Shown here: positions 8,225-17,810 of the stretch, piece after piece
How positions within the stretch are numbered: position 1 is the first letter of the stretch
Layout of the letters: every line of letters begins with the position of its first letter
Origin: JBCBDX01 sp038529265
GTDB taxonomy: Bacteria; Pseudomonadota; Alphaproteobacteria; Rhizobiales; Rhizobiaceae
Reading direction: 5' to 3'
DNA: 64,000 nucleotides
Assembly (NCBI GenBank): GCA_038529265.1
Contig: JBCBDX010000012.1
Coordinates: 48,826 to 112,825, forward strand
Made by a program: the position numbers and the translations under genes
Notes under the pieces: model-generated
What the model was told of the DNA's origin: nothing
Seen by the model: the letters and a program-made list of their open reading frames with translations, nothing else
The model's database searches: none

Positions 8225-8925
8225 TCGTTTCCCACCCGCTTATACATATCTTGCTGGTCCGTCATCTCGCCGATGCGCAGGACCCGAAATTGACCACCCG
8301 GCTCTTTCTCGACAAATATTGCCAGCGTGCTCATGCGAAGTGGCGATGCAAGAAGCTTGCTAAAACGATCAGTCAGATGATTCTGGATTTCGCTTTGCGT
8401 CGCTGCATCGTCGATGGCACTGGTAAGCGTCATATGAAACCGAAATGCTTCAAACACATGCGGATATCCATAGCGATGCAAATAGTTCAGTTGCAATGGC
8501 GGCAGTAAATTCGGGTTACGGCGTGCAATTTCAGCATCCGTCAGCGGCGCACGAAATGGCTCAAAGTCCAGCACACAATCACGCGACAAGGCTCGCAAAT
8601 CATCGACTTCAGTATCATTAGGTATGAGGGCCAAAAAGGAGCCCAATGCTCCAACTCTTAGACTGATTTCTGGAATTACGCGTGGCCGGGTCAGGAAAGC
8701 GTCAAACGCATTAAGCAATTCGGTTTCCGTGACATTTACAGCCAAGCGAAAGGGGGCCTTTAGCGTTCCATGAAAACCGTAGCGGCTTGGCGCAACGAGG
8801 TGCGCTGAGTACCCGTGGTCTATCGGGACTGGATCATGCTCGAAGGGACTGCGACCGAGCCAATGGGCAGCAGTTAGCGTCAACTCGTGGTCACGCGGCG
8901 GCGTATAGTAGATCGCATAACGCAT
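8221..8925 (-). CDS. DUF1045 phosphonate-operon protein (2H phosphoesterase-like)
   Basis: The 234-residue protein belongs to the DUF1045 family found in alphaproteobacterial phn operons. Two HxT motifs, HGTL (in YGFHGTLKAPF) and HMTL (in FRFHMTLTSAI), are the pair expected for the 2H phosphoesterase/2'-5' RNA ligase fold. It is the first gene of the operon with phnM and phnN. There is no phnP here, so it may act as the cyclic phosphodiesterase that opens ribose 1,2-cyclic phosphate. That function is my inference. Confidence 0.82.
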   Translation of the reverse strand: MRYAIYYTPPRDHELTLTAAHWLGRSPFEHDPVPIDHGYSAHLVAPSRYGFHGTLKAPFRLAVNVTETELLNAFDAFLTRPRVIPEISLRVGALGSFLALIPNDTEVDDLRALSRDCVLDFEPFRAPLTDAEIARRNPNLLPPLQLNYLHRYGYPHVFEAFRFHMTLTSAIDDAATQSEIQNHLTDRFSKLLASPLRMSTLAIFVEKEPGGQFRVLRIGEMTDQQDMYKRVGNE

Positions 8926-9018
8926 TGGTTCATTCCTTGCGCCAGCCTTTTGCGCTTAAGTGTGACACTGGCATGTCACCCTGTGCGCATTTGACGAAGA
9001 TCAAACCAATAAGGCCGG

Positions 9019-9903
9019 TCAGCCCATACGCGCAGAGGCAAAGGCACCCGGGCTGGCCGGAAACACGACAACGCGATTTCCATTGATGAATGTACGATGT
9101 TGAACGTGGGCATGCACTGCCCGCGCCAGCACTTGGCTTTCCACATCACGCCCGATGGATACATAATCACTTGCACTTTGAGCGTGGGTAACGCGAGCGA
9201 TATCCTGCTCAATGATCGGGCCTTCATCCAGATCAGCCGTCACATAGTGTGCCGTTGCCCCAATCAACTTCACGCCACGTTGATAGGCCTGCTTGTAAGG
9301 GTTGGCGCCTTTAAAGCTCGGCAGGAATGAGTGGTGGATGTTAATGATACGTCCAGCCATCTTGTTGCAAAGTGCATCGGAAAGAACCTGCATGTAACGC
9401 GCAAGGACCACCAACTCAGCACCCGAATTATCAACGACATCAAGCAATTTGGCTTCTGCCTCAGCCTTGTTTTCTTTCGTCACATTAATGTGGTGAAAGG
9501 GTATGTCGTGGTTGGCGACAAGTTTCTGATAGTCAAAATGGTTAGAGACGACACCTACAATTTCAATCGGTAGCGCGCCTATGCGCCAACGGTAAAGCAT
9601 ATCATTCAGACAATGCCCGAAGCGCGATACCATGATCAGCACCTTCATCGGCGTTTCCGGGTTGTGTAGCTGGTAGGTCATGCCAAAACTGGCTGCAGTC
9701 TTGGCGAAATCATCGGCCAACTTGTCGGCGCTCGCCCCACCTTCCGACACAAAGCTGACCCGCATGAAGAACGAGCCGGTGGTTGGGTCATCAAACTGGG
9801 ATGAGTCTGTTATGTTACACTCATGCTCCGCCAGAAAGTGCGCTATTGCAGCAACGATCCCGCGCGTTGACTGACATTGGACGGTGAGGACGTAGGCAGA
9901 CAT
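9019..9903 (-). CDS. purU: Formyltetrahydrofolate deformylase PurU
   Basis: PurU hydrolyses 10-formyl-THF to formate and THF, balancing one-carbon pools. The 294 residues comprise an N-terminal ACT domain (about 1-80, starting VLTVQCQSTRGIVAAIA) and a formyltransferase-like catalytic domain. The catalytic Asn-His-Asp set is visible as NIHHSFLPSF and GATAHYVTADLDEGPII. It lies 93 bases upstream of the phosphonate operon on the same strand, and may or may not be co-transcribed with it. Confidence 0.93.
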   Translation of the reverse strand: MSAYVLTVQCQSTRGIVAAIAHFLAEHECNITDSSQFDDPTTGSFFMRVSFVSEGGASADKLADDFAKTAASFGMTYQLHNPETPMKVLIMVSRFGHCLNDMLYRWRIGALPIEIVGVVSNHFDYQKLVANHDIPFHHINVTKENKAEAEAKLLDVVDNSGAELVVLARYMQVLSDALCNKMAGRIINIHHSFLPSFKGANPYKQAYQRGVKLIGATAHYVTADLDEGPIIEQDIARVTHAQSASDYVSIGRDVESQVLARAVHAHVQHRTFINGNRVVVFPASPGAFASARMG

Positions 9904-9979
9904 TGTTTTATCCCGATTGGTGCAGAGCGCGCTTCAATCTTATTTTAAGCTGACGTGCAAACCTATTTTTGTCAGCGCA

Positions 9980-11101
9980 CTATTCGAATATGATCTCTGG
10001 AGCTTGCCGGTTTGTTTCACCGGCCAAGAGCTGATCAAGAACAGCAGCAGCAATGTTTTCATAAGCCCCGGTGTGGGCGCTGTCGGGCAAGGTCGCGACA
10101 ACAGGTGTTCCGGCATCGGCATTGGTGCGGATTTCCATATGCAGCGGCACTTCTCCAAGGAATGGAACGCCCAGTTTCCCTGCTTCCTCGCGTGCACCAC
10201 CATGTCCGAAAATGTCAGAACGTTCGCCGCATGAAGGACAAAGGAAATAACTCATATTCTCGACAATGCCGAGGATTGGCACATCCACCTTGTTGAACAT
10301 GTTCAGTCCCTTGCGTGCATCCAGTAGCGCAATGTCTTGAGGCGTTGAAATGATCACCGCCCCCGACAGAGGCACCTGCTGTGACATGGTCAATTGTGCA
10401 TCGCCCGTGCCCGGTGGCATATCGACAACAAGCACATCCAACTCGCCCCACATAACTTCCCTGAGCATCTGGGTGAGCGCGGAAATGACCATTGGCCCGC
10501 GCCAGACCATTGGCGTTTCTTCTTCAACAAGAAAACCGATGGACATGACCTTAATGCCGTAGCCAACAAGCGGATGGATCAAACGTCCCTCAGAGGTTGG
10601 CTTTTGATCCTTCAAACCGATCATGCGTGGTAGAGACGGGCCGTACACATCAGCATCAAGAAGCCCTACCTTTTGGCCAAGGGACGCCAGAGCCAAGGCG
10701 ATATTGACGGCGCTGGTGGACTTGCCAACGCCGCCCTTGCCAGAGGCAACCGCGATGATGTGCTTAATACCGGGAACACCGGCTTTGCCGGACGGATTGG
10801 TTGCTTGAGCTGCAGACTTAGGCGCTGCTTGCGGCGCGTTACCGCCGCCTTGCCGCTCAGCGGTCAAAACCACCATCACTTTCTGCGCACCATCAAGTGC
10901 CTCAACGGCACGTTGTGCGGCCATGCGCATCGGTTCAAGCTGTGACGCGCGATCAGCGGGCACACTGATGGAAAAGCTCACGGTGCCATCCTTGATAAAG
11001 ATGTCGGAGACCATTCCCTGCGCAACAATATCTTTCGCATCGCCCGGTGGTGAGAGCTTTCTAAGCTCAGCAAGAACGTCGTCTTTCCCTAGCGCCACCA
11101 T
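9980..11101 (-). CDS. mrp: Mrp/ApbC-family iron-sulfur carrier ATPase
   Basis: A cytosolic P-loop ATPase of 373 residues that binds and passes on Fe-S clusters. It has an N-terminal MIP18/DUF59 domain (about 1-90), an Ala/Pro-rich linker, the deviant Walker A GKGGVGKST, and the CPSC motif (in YFLCPSCGE) whose cysteines bridge the cluster between two subunits. It stands alone between purU and the MetE-like gene. The Fe-S-rich chlorin reductase and peroxidase products nearby would be natural clients, but this protein family is general. Confidence 0.92.
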   Translation of the reverse strand: MVALGKDDVLAELRKLSPPGDAKDIVAQGMVSDIFIKDGTVSFSISVPADRASQLEPMRMAAQRAVEALDGAQKVMVVLTAERQGGGNAPQAAPKSAAQATNPSGKAGVPGIKHIIAVASGKGGVGKSTSAVNIALALASLGQKVGLLDADVYGPSLPRMIGLKDQKPTSEGRLIHPLVGYGIKVMSIGFLVEEETPMVWRGPMVISALTQMLREVMWGELDVLVVDMPPGTGDAQLTMSQQVPLSGAVIISTPQDIALLDARKGLNMFNKVDVPILGIVENMSYFLCPSCGERSDIFGHGGAREEAGKLGVPFLGEVPLHMEIRTNADAGTPVVATLPDSAHTGAYENIAAAVLDQLLAGETNRQAPEIIFE

Positions 11102-11170
11102 TCATCTCTCCGTCGGCCCAAGCCGCTATTTAGGAATGTCGCTCGCAGTTGAAAAGCCCGGCTGGCTGGT

Positions 11171-12298
11171 TCAACCCGACGCTATCGCCGCACCTTCGGA
11201 GAGTGATTTTAATTTTGCGTAGGCAATATCAGGATCGACGGCACCGAACCCGGCAAATGTGCCAAAGCCACAATCCGATCCGGCAACAACACGGTCGGCG
11301 CCGACAATTTCGGTGAACCGCTCGATACGTTGCGCCACGACTTGCGGGTGTTCGACGAAGTTGGTTGTTGAATCAATAACACCAGGAACCAGCACCTTGT
11401 CATCGGGAATTTCTGACTTGCGATCACGGAAAACAGTCCATTCGTGGGCGTGGCGTGGATTGGACGTCTCGAACAGAACAGAGCGCGCCTTGGTGCTCAT
11501 GAGCGTTGAAAAGACCTTGTCCATTGAGATATCGCACACATGGGGGCCCTCATAATTGCCCCAGCAAATATGCACACGCACCATCTCTTGCGGCACATTT
11601 TGAAGGGCGTGATTCAGAGCCTCAACATGCATGTCTGCAATCTTGACGAACTCATCATCCGACAGATCCGTAAAAAGCATATGACGCGATAATGCCAAGT
11701 CGGGACAGTCCAATTGCAGATGCAAGCCTGCTCCAACAATCGACTCGTACTCATCCTTCATCGCATCAGCCAAAGCCGCCAGATAAGCTTCACGGTTCGG
11801 GTAAAAATCATTTTGCAAGAAGAGCGAAATGACACCTGGCGACGCAGCATTCATGAAGCCACCTGTCGCGCCATGCTTCGCCATAGCCGCCTTCAGGTTT
11901 GCGGTGTCCTTTTCAAGCTCGCCCTGCCCTTTGGACCTTACTTCGCCGACGCACATAGGACGCGCATAAGTCGGGGTGCCACCATCATCTTTCAGGCGCT
12001 CAAGAAAAGACGGAAACATCTTCAAGTCAGCAGGTGCGTTGCGCGGACTGTCGCCGTCAAAACCGGTGTAGCGATCCTTTACATAGGTGGCATATGAGAT
12101 CTTTGAGGTTTCTCCATCAGACACGTAATGGATACCGGCCTCAACTTGCTTGCGTACCGTTTCGTCAACGGCTTCAGTCATCGCTGCATCGAATTCGGCT
12201 TCGTCATATGACCCGCCCTTCTCACGAGCGAAAATGAAATCAACGACTTTCTGCGAGCGCGGCAAGGAGCCCACATGTGTGGTGTGAATATTCGTCAT
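11171..12298 (-). CDS. MetE-core-like zinc methyltransferase
   Basis: The 375 residues correspond to the C-terminal (UROD/MetE) catalytic barrel of cobalamin-independent methionine synthase, without the N-terminal folate-binding half of true MetE. All four expected zinc ligands can be placed: H243 and C245 (VHICWGN), E277 (LFETSN) and C343 (GSDCGFG). An acidic pocket motif, LQLDCPD, is at residues 195-200. It is therefore probably active as a methyltransferase to a thiol, with an unknown methyl donor. The next gene upstream, 13 bases away, encodes a SnoaL-like protein, then an ABC importer, suggesting a methylated import substrate. Confidence 0.85.
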   Translation of the reverse strand: MTNIHTTHVGSLPRSQKVVDFIFAREKGGSYDEAEFDAAMTEAVDETVRKQVEAGIHYVSDGETSKISYATYVKDRYTGFDGDSPRNAPADLKMFPSFLERLKDDGGTPTYARPMCVGEVRSKGQGELEKDTANLKAAMAKHGATGGFMNAASPGVISLFLQNDFYPNREAYLAALADAMKDEYESIVGAGLHLQLDCPDLALSRHMLFTDLSDDEFVKIADMHVEALNHALQNVPQEMVRVHICWGNYEGPHVCDISMDKVFSTLMSTKARSVLFETSNPRHAHEWTVFRDRKSEIPDDKVLVPGVIDSTTNFVEHPQVVAQRIERFTEIVGADRVVAGSDCGFGTFAGFGAVDPDIAYAKLKSLSEGAAIASG

Positions 12299-12311
12299 GG
12301 TTCCCCCCCAA

Positions 12312-13310
12312 TCAGCTCTGTATCAAAATCTGTTTCCAGATTGCGACCTCATCATAAAGCGCCCATTCGCGCCGCACAGTGGCATCCAGCTCAACGCCGG
12401 GCGAAACATAGGGGCCAAACTCTGCATGACACATGCCCATGACATGGACATCGGCGCCGGTGGGTTTGCCAAACGAACCCCAGCCTTCGTGCTTACCATC
12501 CAGTGACCAGCGCACTGCAGCACGCGGCGGCAACATATCCGCATCCATACCTATGCAATGGTGAACTTTGAAATCAGCATTTGGAAATGAAGATCGCAGT
12601 CCAACCCAAAACTGTTCAACGGGGTCGTATGAAACGCCCGATTGTGCACCAGCATATTCAGATAAAACGCCGCGGTCATAATGTGAGCGGATGCGTTCAA
12701 AGTCCTTGTCCATAAGACGAGTTAAAAGATCCGCGTAACGTGCACCCCACTCATTGTCGTTACCGGTTCCATGATATCCACCATCGACATCCATCGCAGG
12801 TGTGAAAGGTCTTGCGCAATTTTCTGCGCCACCCTCACGCTCGATCAGCAATGTCGCGTAGTCCTTTGGATTCATTCCCAATTGACGGACTATGCCGCCA
12901 TAGTCACGCACGAGCCACTCGTCGAAGATGGTGTCGTTTTTGGCAGCGCAATCGGCAAGGACATAGACCTTGAACTGCTTGCCGGACGCAGCGCCAAAAG
13001 CACCGTCATTTGAGTGGGTCGCCCGGGTGAGTAATCGATGCGATGACAAGAACCCGCCCTCAGGGTCACCGGACCATATGACATCTTCACCGAAGAGTTC
13101 GCGATCAGGAAATTCGTTGATCGTTGCCATTGTGGATGCGATCACTTCCTTGTTGCCGCGTTGAATGCCCATAGGCGAACGAACCGGAATGTCGGCAGAA
13201 TAGTAGTGGTTTAATGTCCCGACACCGCGATCTTCCCAAATCTCTTTTGTGATCCCGATGATATAGTCTGGAAAATCCTTCCAGCGCTGAGAAAATCCAG
13301 CGATGGTCAT
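12312..13310 (-). CDS. SnoaL/NTF2-like protein, double-domain (copy 1)
   Basis: This 332-residue cytosolic protein appears to contain two SnoaL-like (NTF2-fold) halves. The first holds YYSADIPVRSPMGIQRGNKEV and the second HYDRGVLSEYAGAQSG...VGLRSSFPNADFKVHHC. SnoaL relatives include polyketide cyclases, hydrolases and non-catalytic binders, so the reaction cannot be named. It sits between the MetE-like gene and a carbohydrate-type ABC importer on the same strand. A relative lies at 17811-18869 on the other side of that importer. Confidence 0.7.
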   Translation of the reverse strand: MTIAGFSQRWKDFPDYIIGITKEIWEDRGVGTLNHYYSADIPVRSPMGIQRGNKEVIASTMATINEFPDRELFGEDVIWSGDPEGGFLSSHRLLTRATHSNDGAFGAASGKQFKVYVLADCAAKNDTIFDEWLVRDYGGIVRQLGMNPKDYATLLIEREGGAENCARPFTPAMDVDGGYHGTGNDNEWGARYADLLTRLMDKDFERIRSHYDRGVLSEYAGAQSGVSYDPVEQFWVGLRSSFPNADFKVHHCIGMDADMLPPRAAVRWSLDGKHEGWGSFGKPTGADVHVMGMCHAEFGPYVSPGVELDATVRREWALYDEVAIWKQILIQS

Positions 13311-13354
13311 AATAAAATTGTCCTCAATGTAGGTTCCGGCTTTTGCAGCGTCAG

Positions 13355-14410
13355 TTAGGCCGCAATGCGCATGCCGGTCGACTGATCAAAAATATGGCAG
13401 ATATCAGCCGGGATTGACGCCTTGGCCTGGCTACCAATGTCTGCGTAATAATCCTTATCTGCCTTGATCGCTACCATCGAACCGCCTGCACGCATGGTGA
13501 CCATCGATGCATCACCAAGCAATTCCATAGAATATACCGGTGCCTCAATCTGCGCAGTTTTGCCCGTCGCAATCGCTGCATCCTCAGCGCGGAAACCAAG
13601 CGTGACTTTACCGGCATGCTTTGACTTCAAGCCCTTGATAGTCACGTTTTCACCGGTGAAAGTGCCGCCCTTCAACTCTCCATCCATCAAATTCATAGCC
13701 GGTGTACCCATAAAGCCGGCCACGAACGTATTGTTTGGCGTATCGTAAATCTCTTTTGGCGTTCCGACTTGCTGGACAATGCCCTTGCTCATGACAACAA
13801 CGCGGTCCGCAAGCGTCATGGCTTCGATCTGATCGTGCGTCACATATATGGTGGTCACCTGAAGCTCGTGATGCAGGTTCTTGATCTGAGCACGTGTTGA
13901 AACTCGCAGTTTGGCGTCAAGGTTGGACAGAGGCTCATCCATCAAAAACACTTTCGGCGTTCGGACAATCGCACGAGCGAGCGCCACCCGCTGGCGTTGA
14001 CCGCCGGAAAGTGCTGCAGGCTTGCGGTGCACAAAGTCGTTAAGCTCCACCATATCCACTGCCCGTTGAACGCGTTCTTCGTGCGTAGAAGGATCGATCT
14101 TTCGAATGCGCAGCGGGAACCGGATGTTCTCCCAAACGGTCAGATTTGGATAAAGACCGTAAGACTGAAATACCATGGCCACATCACGATCTTTCGGATC
14201 GAGATTGTTGACCATCGTGTCGCCAATCCAGATTTCACCGGAGGTGGCATCTTCCAGCCCCGCAACCATGCGCATAGTCGTTGTCTTGCCGCAGCCGGAT
14301 GGCCCCAGAAGAACGAGAAACTCGCGGTCGCCAATCTCAAGATTAAAATCATCGACGCCAACAAAATTGCCCCAGCGTTTGGTGACGTTTTTAAGGGTGA
14401 TACCAGCCAT
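13355..14410 (-). CDS. Carbohydrate-type ABC transporter ATP-binding protein (MalK/UgpC family)
   Basis: A 351-residue ATPase with Walker A GPSGCGKTT, signature LSGGQRQRV and Walker B VFLMDEPLSNLD, followed by the C-terminal TOBE/OB regulatory domain of the MalK/UgpC group. Start 14410 (MAGITLKNV) was chosen over the in-frame ATG at 14431, which would overlap the upstream permease. It is the last transport gene of the binding protein-permease-permease-ATPase operon, and the SnoaL-like gene follows after 44 bases. The substrate is not identifiable from the sequence. Confidence 0.88.
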   Translation of the reverse strand: MAGITLKNVTKRWGNFVGVDDFNLEIGDREFLVLLGPSGCGKTTTMRMVAGLEDATSGEIWIGDTMVNNLDPKDRDVAMVFQSYGLYPNLTVWENIRFPLRIRKIDPSTHEERVQRAVDMVELNDFVHRKPAALSGGQRQRVALARAIVRTPKVFLMDEPLSNLDAKLRVSTRAQIKNLHHELQVTTIYVTHDQIEAMTLADRVVVMSKGIVQQVGTPKEIYDTPNNTFVAGFMGTPAMNLMDGELKGGTFTGENVTIKGLKSKHAGKVTLGFRAEDAAIATGKTAQIEAPVYSMELLGDASMVTMRAGGSMVAIKADKDYYADIGSQAKASIPADICHIFDQSTGMRIAA

Positions 14411-14414
14411 TTGA

Positions 14415-15296
14415 TTATCCTTTGACGGCACCGGCAGTCAGGCCGGAAACGATCTGACGCTGGAAGAACAAGACAAGAATGAAGAGAGGCGCGGATGCCG
14501 AAACAACGGCAGCTACAGCAAACATGACGTTACCGGCCTCTTGGGTTGAGCCAAGGAAGCTTGCGATCTTGGGAACCATCGTCTGGTTTTCTTTTGAAAG
14601 CAGAAGCGCGGTTACCGCAAAATCATTGTAAGCTAAAAGGAACGAGAACAAACCCGTTGTAATCACGCCGGGCCACATGACCGGAATGATAACATGGCGG
14701 AAAGCTTGGAACCGCGTGCATCCGTCAACCATGGCGCTTTCATCCAGCTCCTTGGGAATGTTCTGGAAAAACGAATGCAGCATCCAAAGGGTGAAGGGCT
14801 GATTGATCGCAACAAGCACGATAACTGTCGTCGACAAATGCCCCCAAAGGTTCCACTCGAAAAATGGGAGCAGGTAGCCGGACACCAAGGTAATATGAGG
14901 CATCGCACGAAAGATCAGCGCGACGATAAGAATGAAGAAAGTGTATTTGAATCCGGACCGCGATAGCGCGTAACCACCCAGCGCGCCGAAAGTCAGTGAA
15001 ATGATAACAACGAAGAGTACCACAACCATTGTGTTGAGGGCGGCACGCCAGAATTCTTCCTGAACCCACGCGCCACTGTAACCATCGTTAGTGAACGAAC
15101 CACCTGTCTCAATAACAGTTCGAACACCAAAAAGGGCGTTGGTCCAATCGGCACGTGAGAAGAAGTCACCCTCAACTTTGAAGGAGCCCCACATGGTCCA
15201 AAGGAACGGGAAAGACGCGGCGATCAGCCAGATTACGATAAAGGCTGTTGAAGCAACCTGAATGCCGACGGAACGTTTTTGAGCTTCTGCGGACAT
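14415..15296 (-). CDS. Carbohydrate-type ABC permease (MalG-like)
   Basis: A membrane protein of 293 residues with six predicted segments. The EAA loop near the C-terminus reads ELDESAMVDGCTRFQAFRHVIIPVMWPG, where it docks to the ATPase. It is the MalG/UgpE-like partner of the larger permease just upstream, with a 7-base gap. It ends 4 bases before the ATPase start. Confidence 0.88.
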   Translation of the reverse strand: MSAEAQKRSVGIQVASTAFIVIWLIAASFPFLWTMWGSFKVEGDFFSRADWTNALFGVRTVIETGGSFTNDGYSGAWVQEEFWRAALNTMVVVLFVVIISLTFGALGGYALSRSGFKYTFFILIVALIFRAMPHITLVSGYLLPFFEWNLWGHLSTTVIVLVAINQPFTLWMLHSFFQNIPKELDESAMVDGCTRFQAFRHVIIPVMWPGVITTGLFSFLLAYNDFAVTALLLSKENQTMVPKIASFLGSTQEAGNVMFAVAAVVSASAPLFILVLFFQRQIVSGLTAGAVKG

Positions 15297-15303
15297 CGTC
15301 TCG

Positions 15304-16323
15304 TTACCCTTTAAAATCGCGCCAAGTGCGTATCAGCACGGGTGTGAGAAGAATTGCGACACCAACGATCGTAAGCATCGATGTAGTGGCAGCCGAGTTC
15401 AGAAGCGCCGTGTCAGAACTCATGTCATTGTAAATGATCCACGACAATGAGGTGGCATGCGCTTCGGAATTGAAGCCGACAATCGGTTCAAAAACACGGA
15501 AATTGTCCATCAATTGGATCAAGCCAACAAACAGCGCAAGTGGTGCCAGGTAAGGGATGACGACAAAGCGAATTCGCTCCCAGCGCGAGGCGCCGTCGAT
15601 CATCGCGGATTCCAGAGTGTCCTGCGGCACCGTTTGGAGGCCGGCATAGAAAACCACAAACGCAAATGGTGCTGAGCTCCAAACACCGTAAACAATCAAC
15701 ATGATCCATGTGAGCGGTGTTGACGCTTTGAGCGAAAGATTTGGGTCATCAAAGAGGTTCTGAAGCGTTGCGCCCAAAATACCCTGGGAATCGATCATCC
15801 AGAACAGGATCAAAGAACCAATAAGGGGCGTGATGATCATAGGTAGGAGAGAAAAGAAAATCACTGGCCCTTTGATGCGCGGTGTGAGCATGTTCACCGC
15901 AAGCGCAATCATGAAGCCCAGCGCAATAACCAAGGGCGTTACAACAAAAGTGTAAGTCAGCGTAAAGCCCAAGGCCCGGTAGAAAGGGTAGTTTCCAAGA
16001 CCGGTCACGAATTCGCCAATTGATGCGGAAGAGCCCCAAAGCGCGCCAACCTCGTCGAAGGCCAAATGGGCACGGTTGGTATAGTTGGCAAAACCGACAA
16101 ACTGACCAAGCGGCCGTTCTTCATACAGAAGCTGCGTGGCTTCTGCATCGACGGTAACTTGCGTTTCGCAGGAGAAAACCGAGCACGTCTCGACTTCCTT
16201 CATAACCTGCTCGTGCTCAGCATGCAGCGATTGAACAAAAACTGAAACAATCGGCAGAGCGATAAAGAGCAACATTGCTGCCGCAGACGGCAGTATGAAC
16301 CAGAAGAACGTTCTGTGAGGCAT
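15304..16323 (-). CDS. Carbohydrate-type ABC permease (MalF/UgpA-like)
   Basis: The 339-residue permease has an EAA loop TLESAMIDGASRWERIRFVVIPYLAP. Between the first and second membrane segments lies an unusually long periplasmic loop (about residues 35-110) with a cysteine pair (VETCSVFSCETQ) that could form a disulfide. Such inserts occur in MalF-like permeases and may contact the binding protein. A terminator-like hairpin separates it from the upstream binding-protein gene. Confidence 0.86.
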   Translation of the reverse strand: MPHRTFFWFILPSAAAMLLFIALPIVSVFVQSLHAEHEQVMKEVETCSVFSCETQVTVDAEATQLLYEERPLGQFVGFANYTNRAHLAFDEVGALWGSSASIGEFVTGLGNYPFYRALGFTLTYTFVVTPLVIALGFMIALAVNMLTPRIKGPVIFFSLLPMIITPLIGSLILFWMIDSQGILGATLQNLFDDPNLSLKASTPLTWIMLIVYGVWSSAPFAFVVFYAGLQTVPQDTLESAMIDGASRWERIRFVVIPYLAPLALFVGLIQLMDNFRVFEPIVGFNSEAHATSLSWIIYNDMSSDTALLNSAATTSMLTIVGVAILLTPVLIRTWRDFKG

Positions 16324-16368
16324 CCCCGATCCCCAAGCTGATCACGATGTCCTGCGCATGTGCGCATC

Positions 16369-16397
16369 AAAAAAATAGGGCGGTATGATTACCGCCC
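16369..16397 (-). terminator. Terminator-like hairpin between binding-protein and permease genes
   Basis: On the minus strand GGGCGGTA-ATCA-TACCGCCC (16378-16397) is followed by TATTTTTTT. It lies just after the binding-protein stop and before the permease genes of the same operon. It probably lets only part of the transcripts continue, giving more binding protein than membrane subunits. Confidence 0.75.
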
Positions 16398-16412
16398 CGT
16401 CGATTGTGTTTC

Positions 16413-17666
16413 TTACTGCAGGAAGCCTTTTTCGCGTGCCGCCGTAGTGTAGGCAGCTTCGACATCCGCCAGCGCCTGCTCAGCGCTCTCATCGCCCTGG
16501 AGGAAATCGCTCAACTCAGCGCCTGCAGCGGTGTGGAGCAGGCCACCAAATGGAAGCATTGGATATGGCTTCGCGCCAGCACTGGCGGTCGCGAACACGC
16601 CCGCAGACGTGTCGGTCGGCTCATATCCGTCAATGAGCCAGACGGCCTGAGTTGAAGTTTCTTCCGTTAGTGAACCGGGTTTTAGACCATTCATAAGGGC
16701 GATAAATGTTGCCTCGGCATCTTCATCAGAAATGTTGGCAGAGATCGTAAAGCCATCCCACCACAGTGTGGTTGCGGGAATGTCACCACCGCCAAATGTC
16801 GGTGCAGCGGCCATTGTCGTGTTCGACGTGATCTCTTCTGTGGAACCTTCATCATCTGTGAGTGGCCCGGCTCTGGAACCCCACATATTCATGATGGCAA
16901 CGTTACCCGCTTCCCACTCAGCAGAGGCCGCGTTTGAATCATAGGTTAGGAAGTCCGGGTTCATGTAGGAGGTAAGCTCCTTCATCATGTTCAGCGCTTT
17001 GACACCGTTCTCATTGTTGATGTCGACTTCCGCTGTGCCCGACTTAAACATCGGAGCTCCTGTACCCATGTACATGTTGACGAACTCTTCGCCGAGATTC
17101 CAGCCCGTCTGATAGGTGCCACTCAGCGGATATTCCATGAGGCCCTTGTCGCGGATGACTTTAGCAGCTTCAATGACTTCCTCGTAGGTGGTCGGCACTT
17201 CCAGACCAGCCTCTTCAAGAACATCTTTGCGGTACATAATGTGCTGAGCGTTGGCCATGAACGCCACCGCCATGATTTTCCCATCAATGGTGATCAGCTG
17301 GTTTTTCTTCAGCCCTTCGCCGTGTTTTTCAACGAGCTCATCAAGCGGGCGAATTAGCCCCTCGTTCAGTAGTGGCACAATGGAAGAGTTTGCAACGATG
17401 GCTGCAGTATATTCCGCAGGGTTGGCTGTCAGCGCTGCAACCTGCAAGTCGCGATGCTCTTTTGTCAGGTTGGATTCCACAGTCACATTATCGTTGGCGC
17501 ACGCAGCAGCACCCGCAACAACGGTTTGAATGGCAGGGAATTCGTTACCAAGAACATTTACCCGCCCACTCTCAATGCCACAATCGCCATGACCGCCTGC
17601 ATGAGCCAGCGAGGCTGATGCAAATACTGCCACGCCCGCGAGCATAGCCTTGGTGAAGTGTTTCAT
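16413..17666 (-). CDS. ABC transporter solute-binding protein (family 1, carbohydrate type)
   Basis: This 417-residue periplasmic protein starts with a signal peptide (MKHFTKAMLAGVAVFASASLAHA). The mature N-terminus is rich in Gly-His (GGHGDCGIESGRV). The body is family-1 extracellular binding protein, similar in layout to MalE/UgpB. Start 17666 was chosen because GGGAGAAAAGCG precedes it and the signal peptide begins there; the open frame continues upstream without coding features. It heads an operon with two permeases, an ATPase, a SnoaL-like protein and the MetE-like methyltransferase. Ligand unknown. Confidence 0.88.
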   Translation of the reverse strand: MKHFTKAMLAGVAVFASASLAHAGGHGDCGIESGRVNVLGNEFPAIQTVVAGAAACANDNVTVESNLTKEHRDLQVAALTANPAEYTAAIVANSSIVPLLNEGLIRPLDELVEKHGEGLKKNQLITIDGKIMAVAFMANAQHIMYRKDVLEEAGLEVPTTYEEVIEAAKVIRDKGLMEYPLSGTYQTGWNLGEEFVNMYMGTGAPMFKSGTAEVDINNENGVKALNMMKELTSYMNPDFLTYDSNAASAEWEAGNVAIMNMWGSRAGPLTDDEGSTEEITSNTTMAAAPTFGGGDIPATTLWWDGFTISANISDEDAEATFIALMNGLKPGSLTEETSTQAVWLIDGYEPTDTSAGVFATASAGAKPYPMLPFGGLLHTAAGAELSDFLQGDESAEQALADVEAAYTTAAREKGFLQ

Positions 17667-17810
17667 TCGCTTTTCTCCCATCAAGTTGACCGACAAACTC
17701 AGCCGCAGTGTGCCAGACCTAAGCCGTCCTAACGAGATTGTTGACAACAATTGAATACGAATGCAAGCGTCTAAATCGCAATAATCAAAACCCATCTTCT
17801 GGAGACCATC

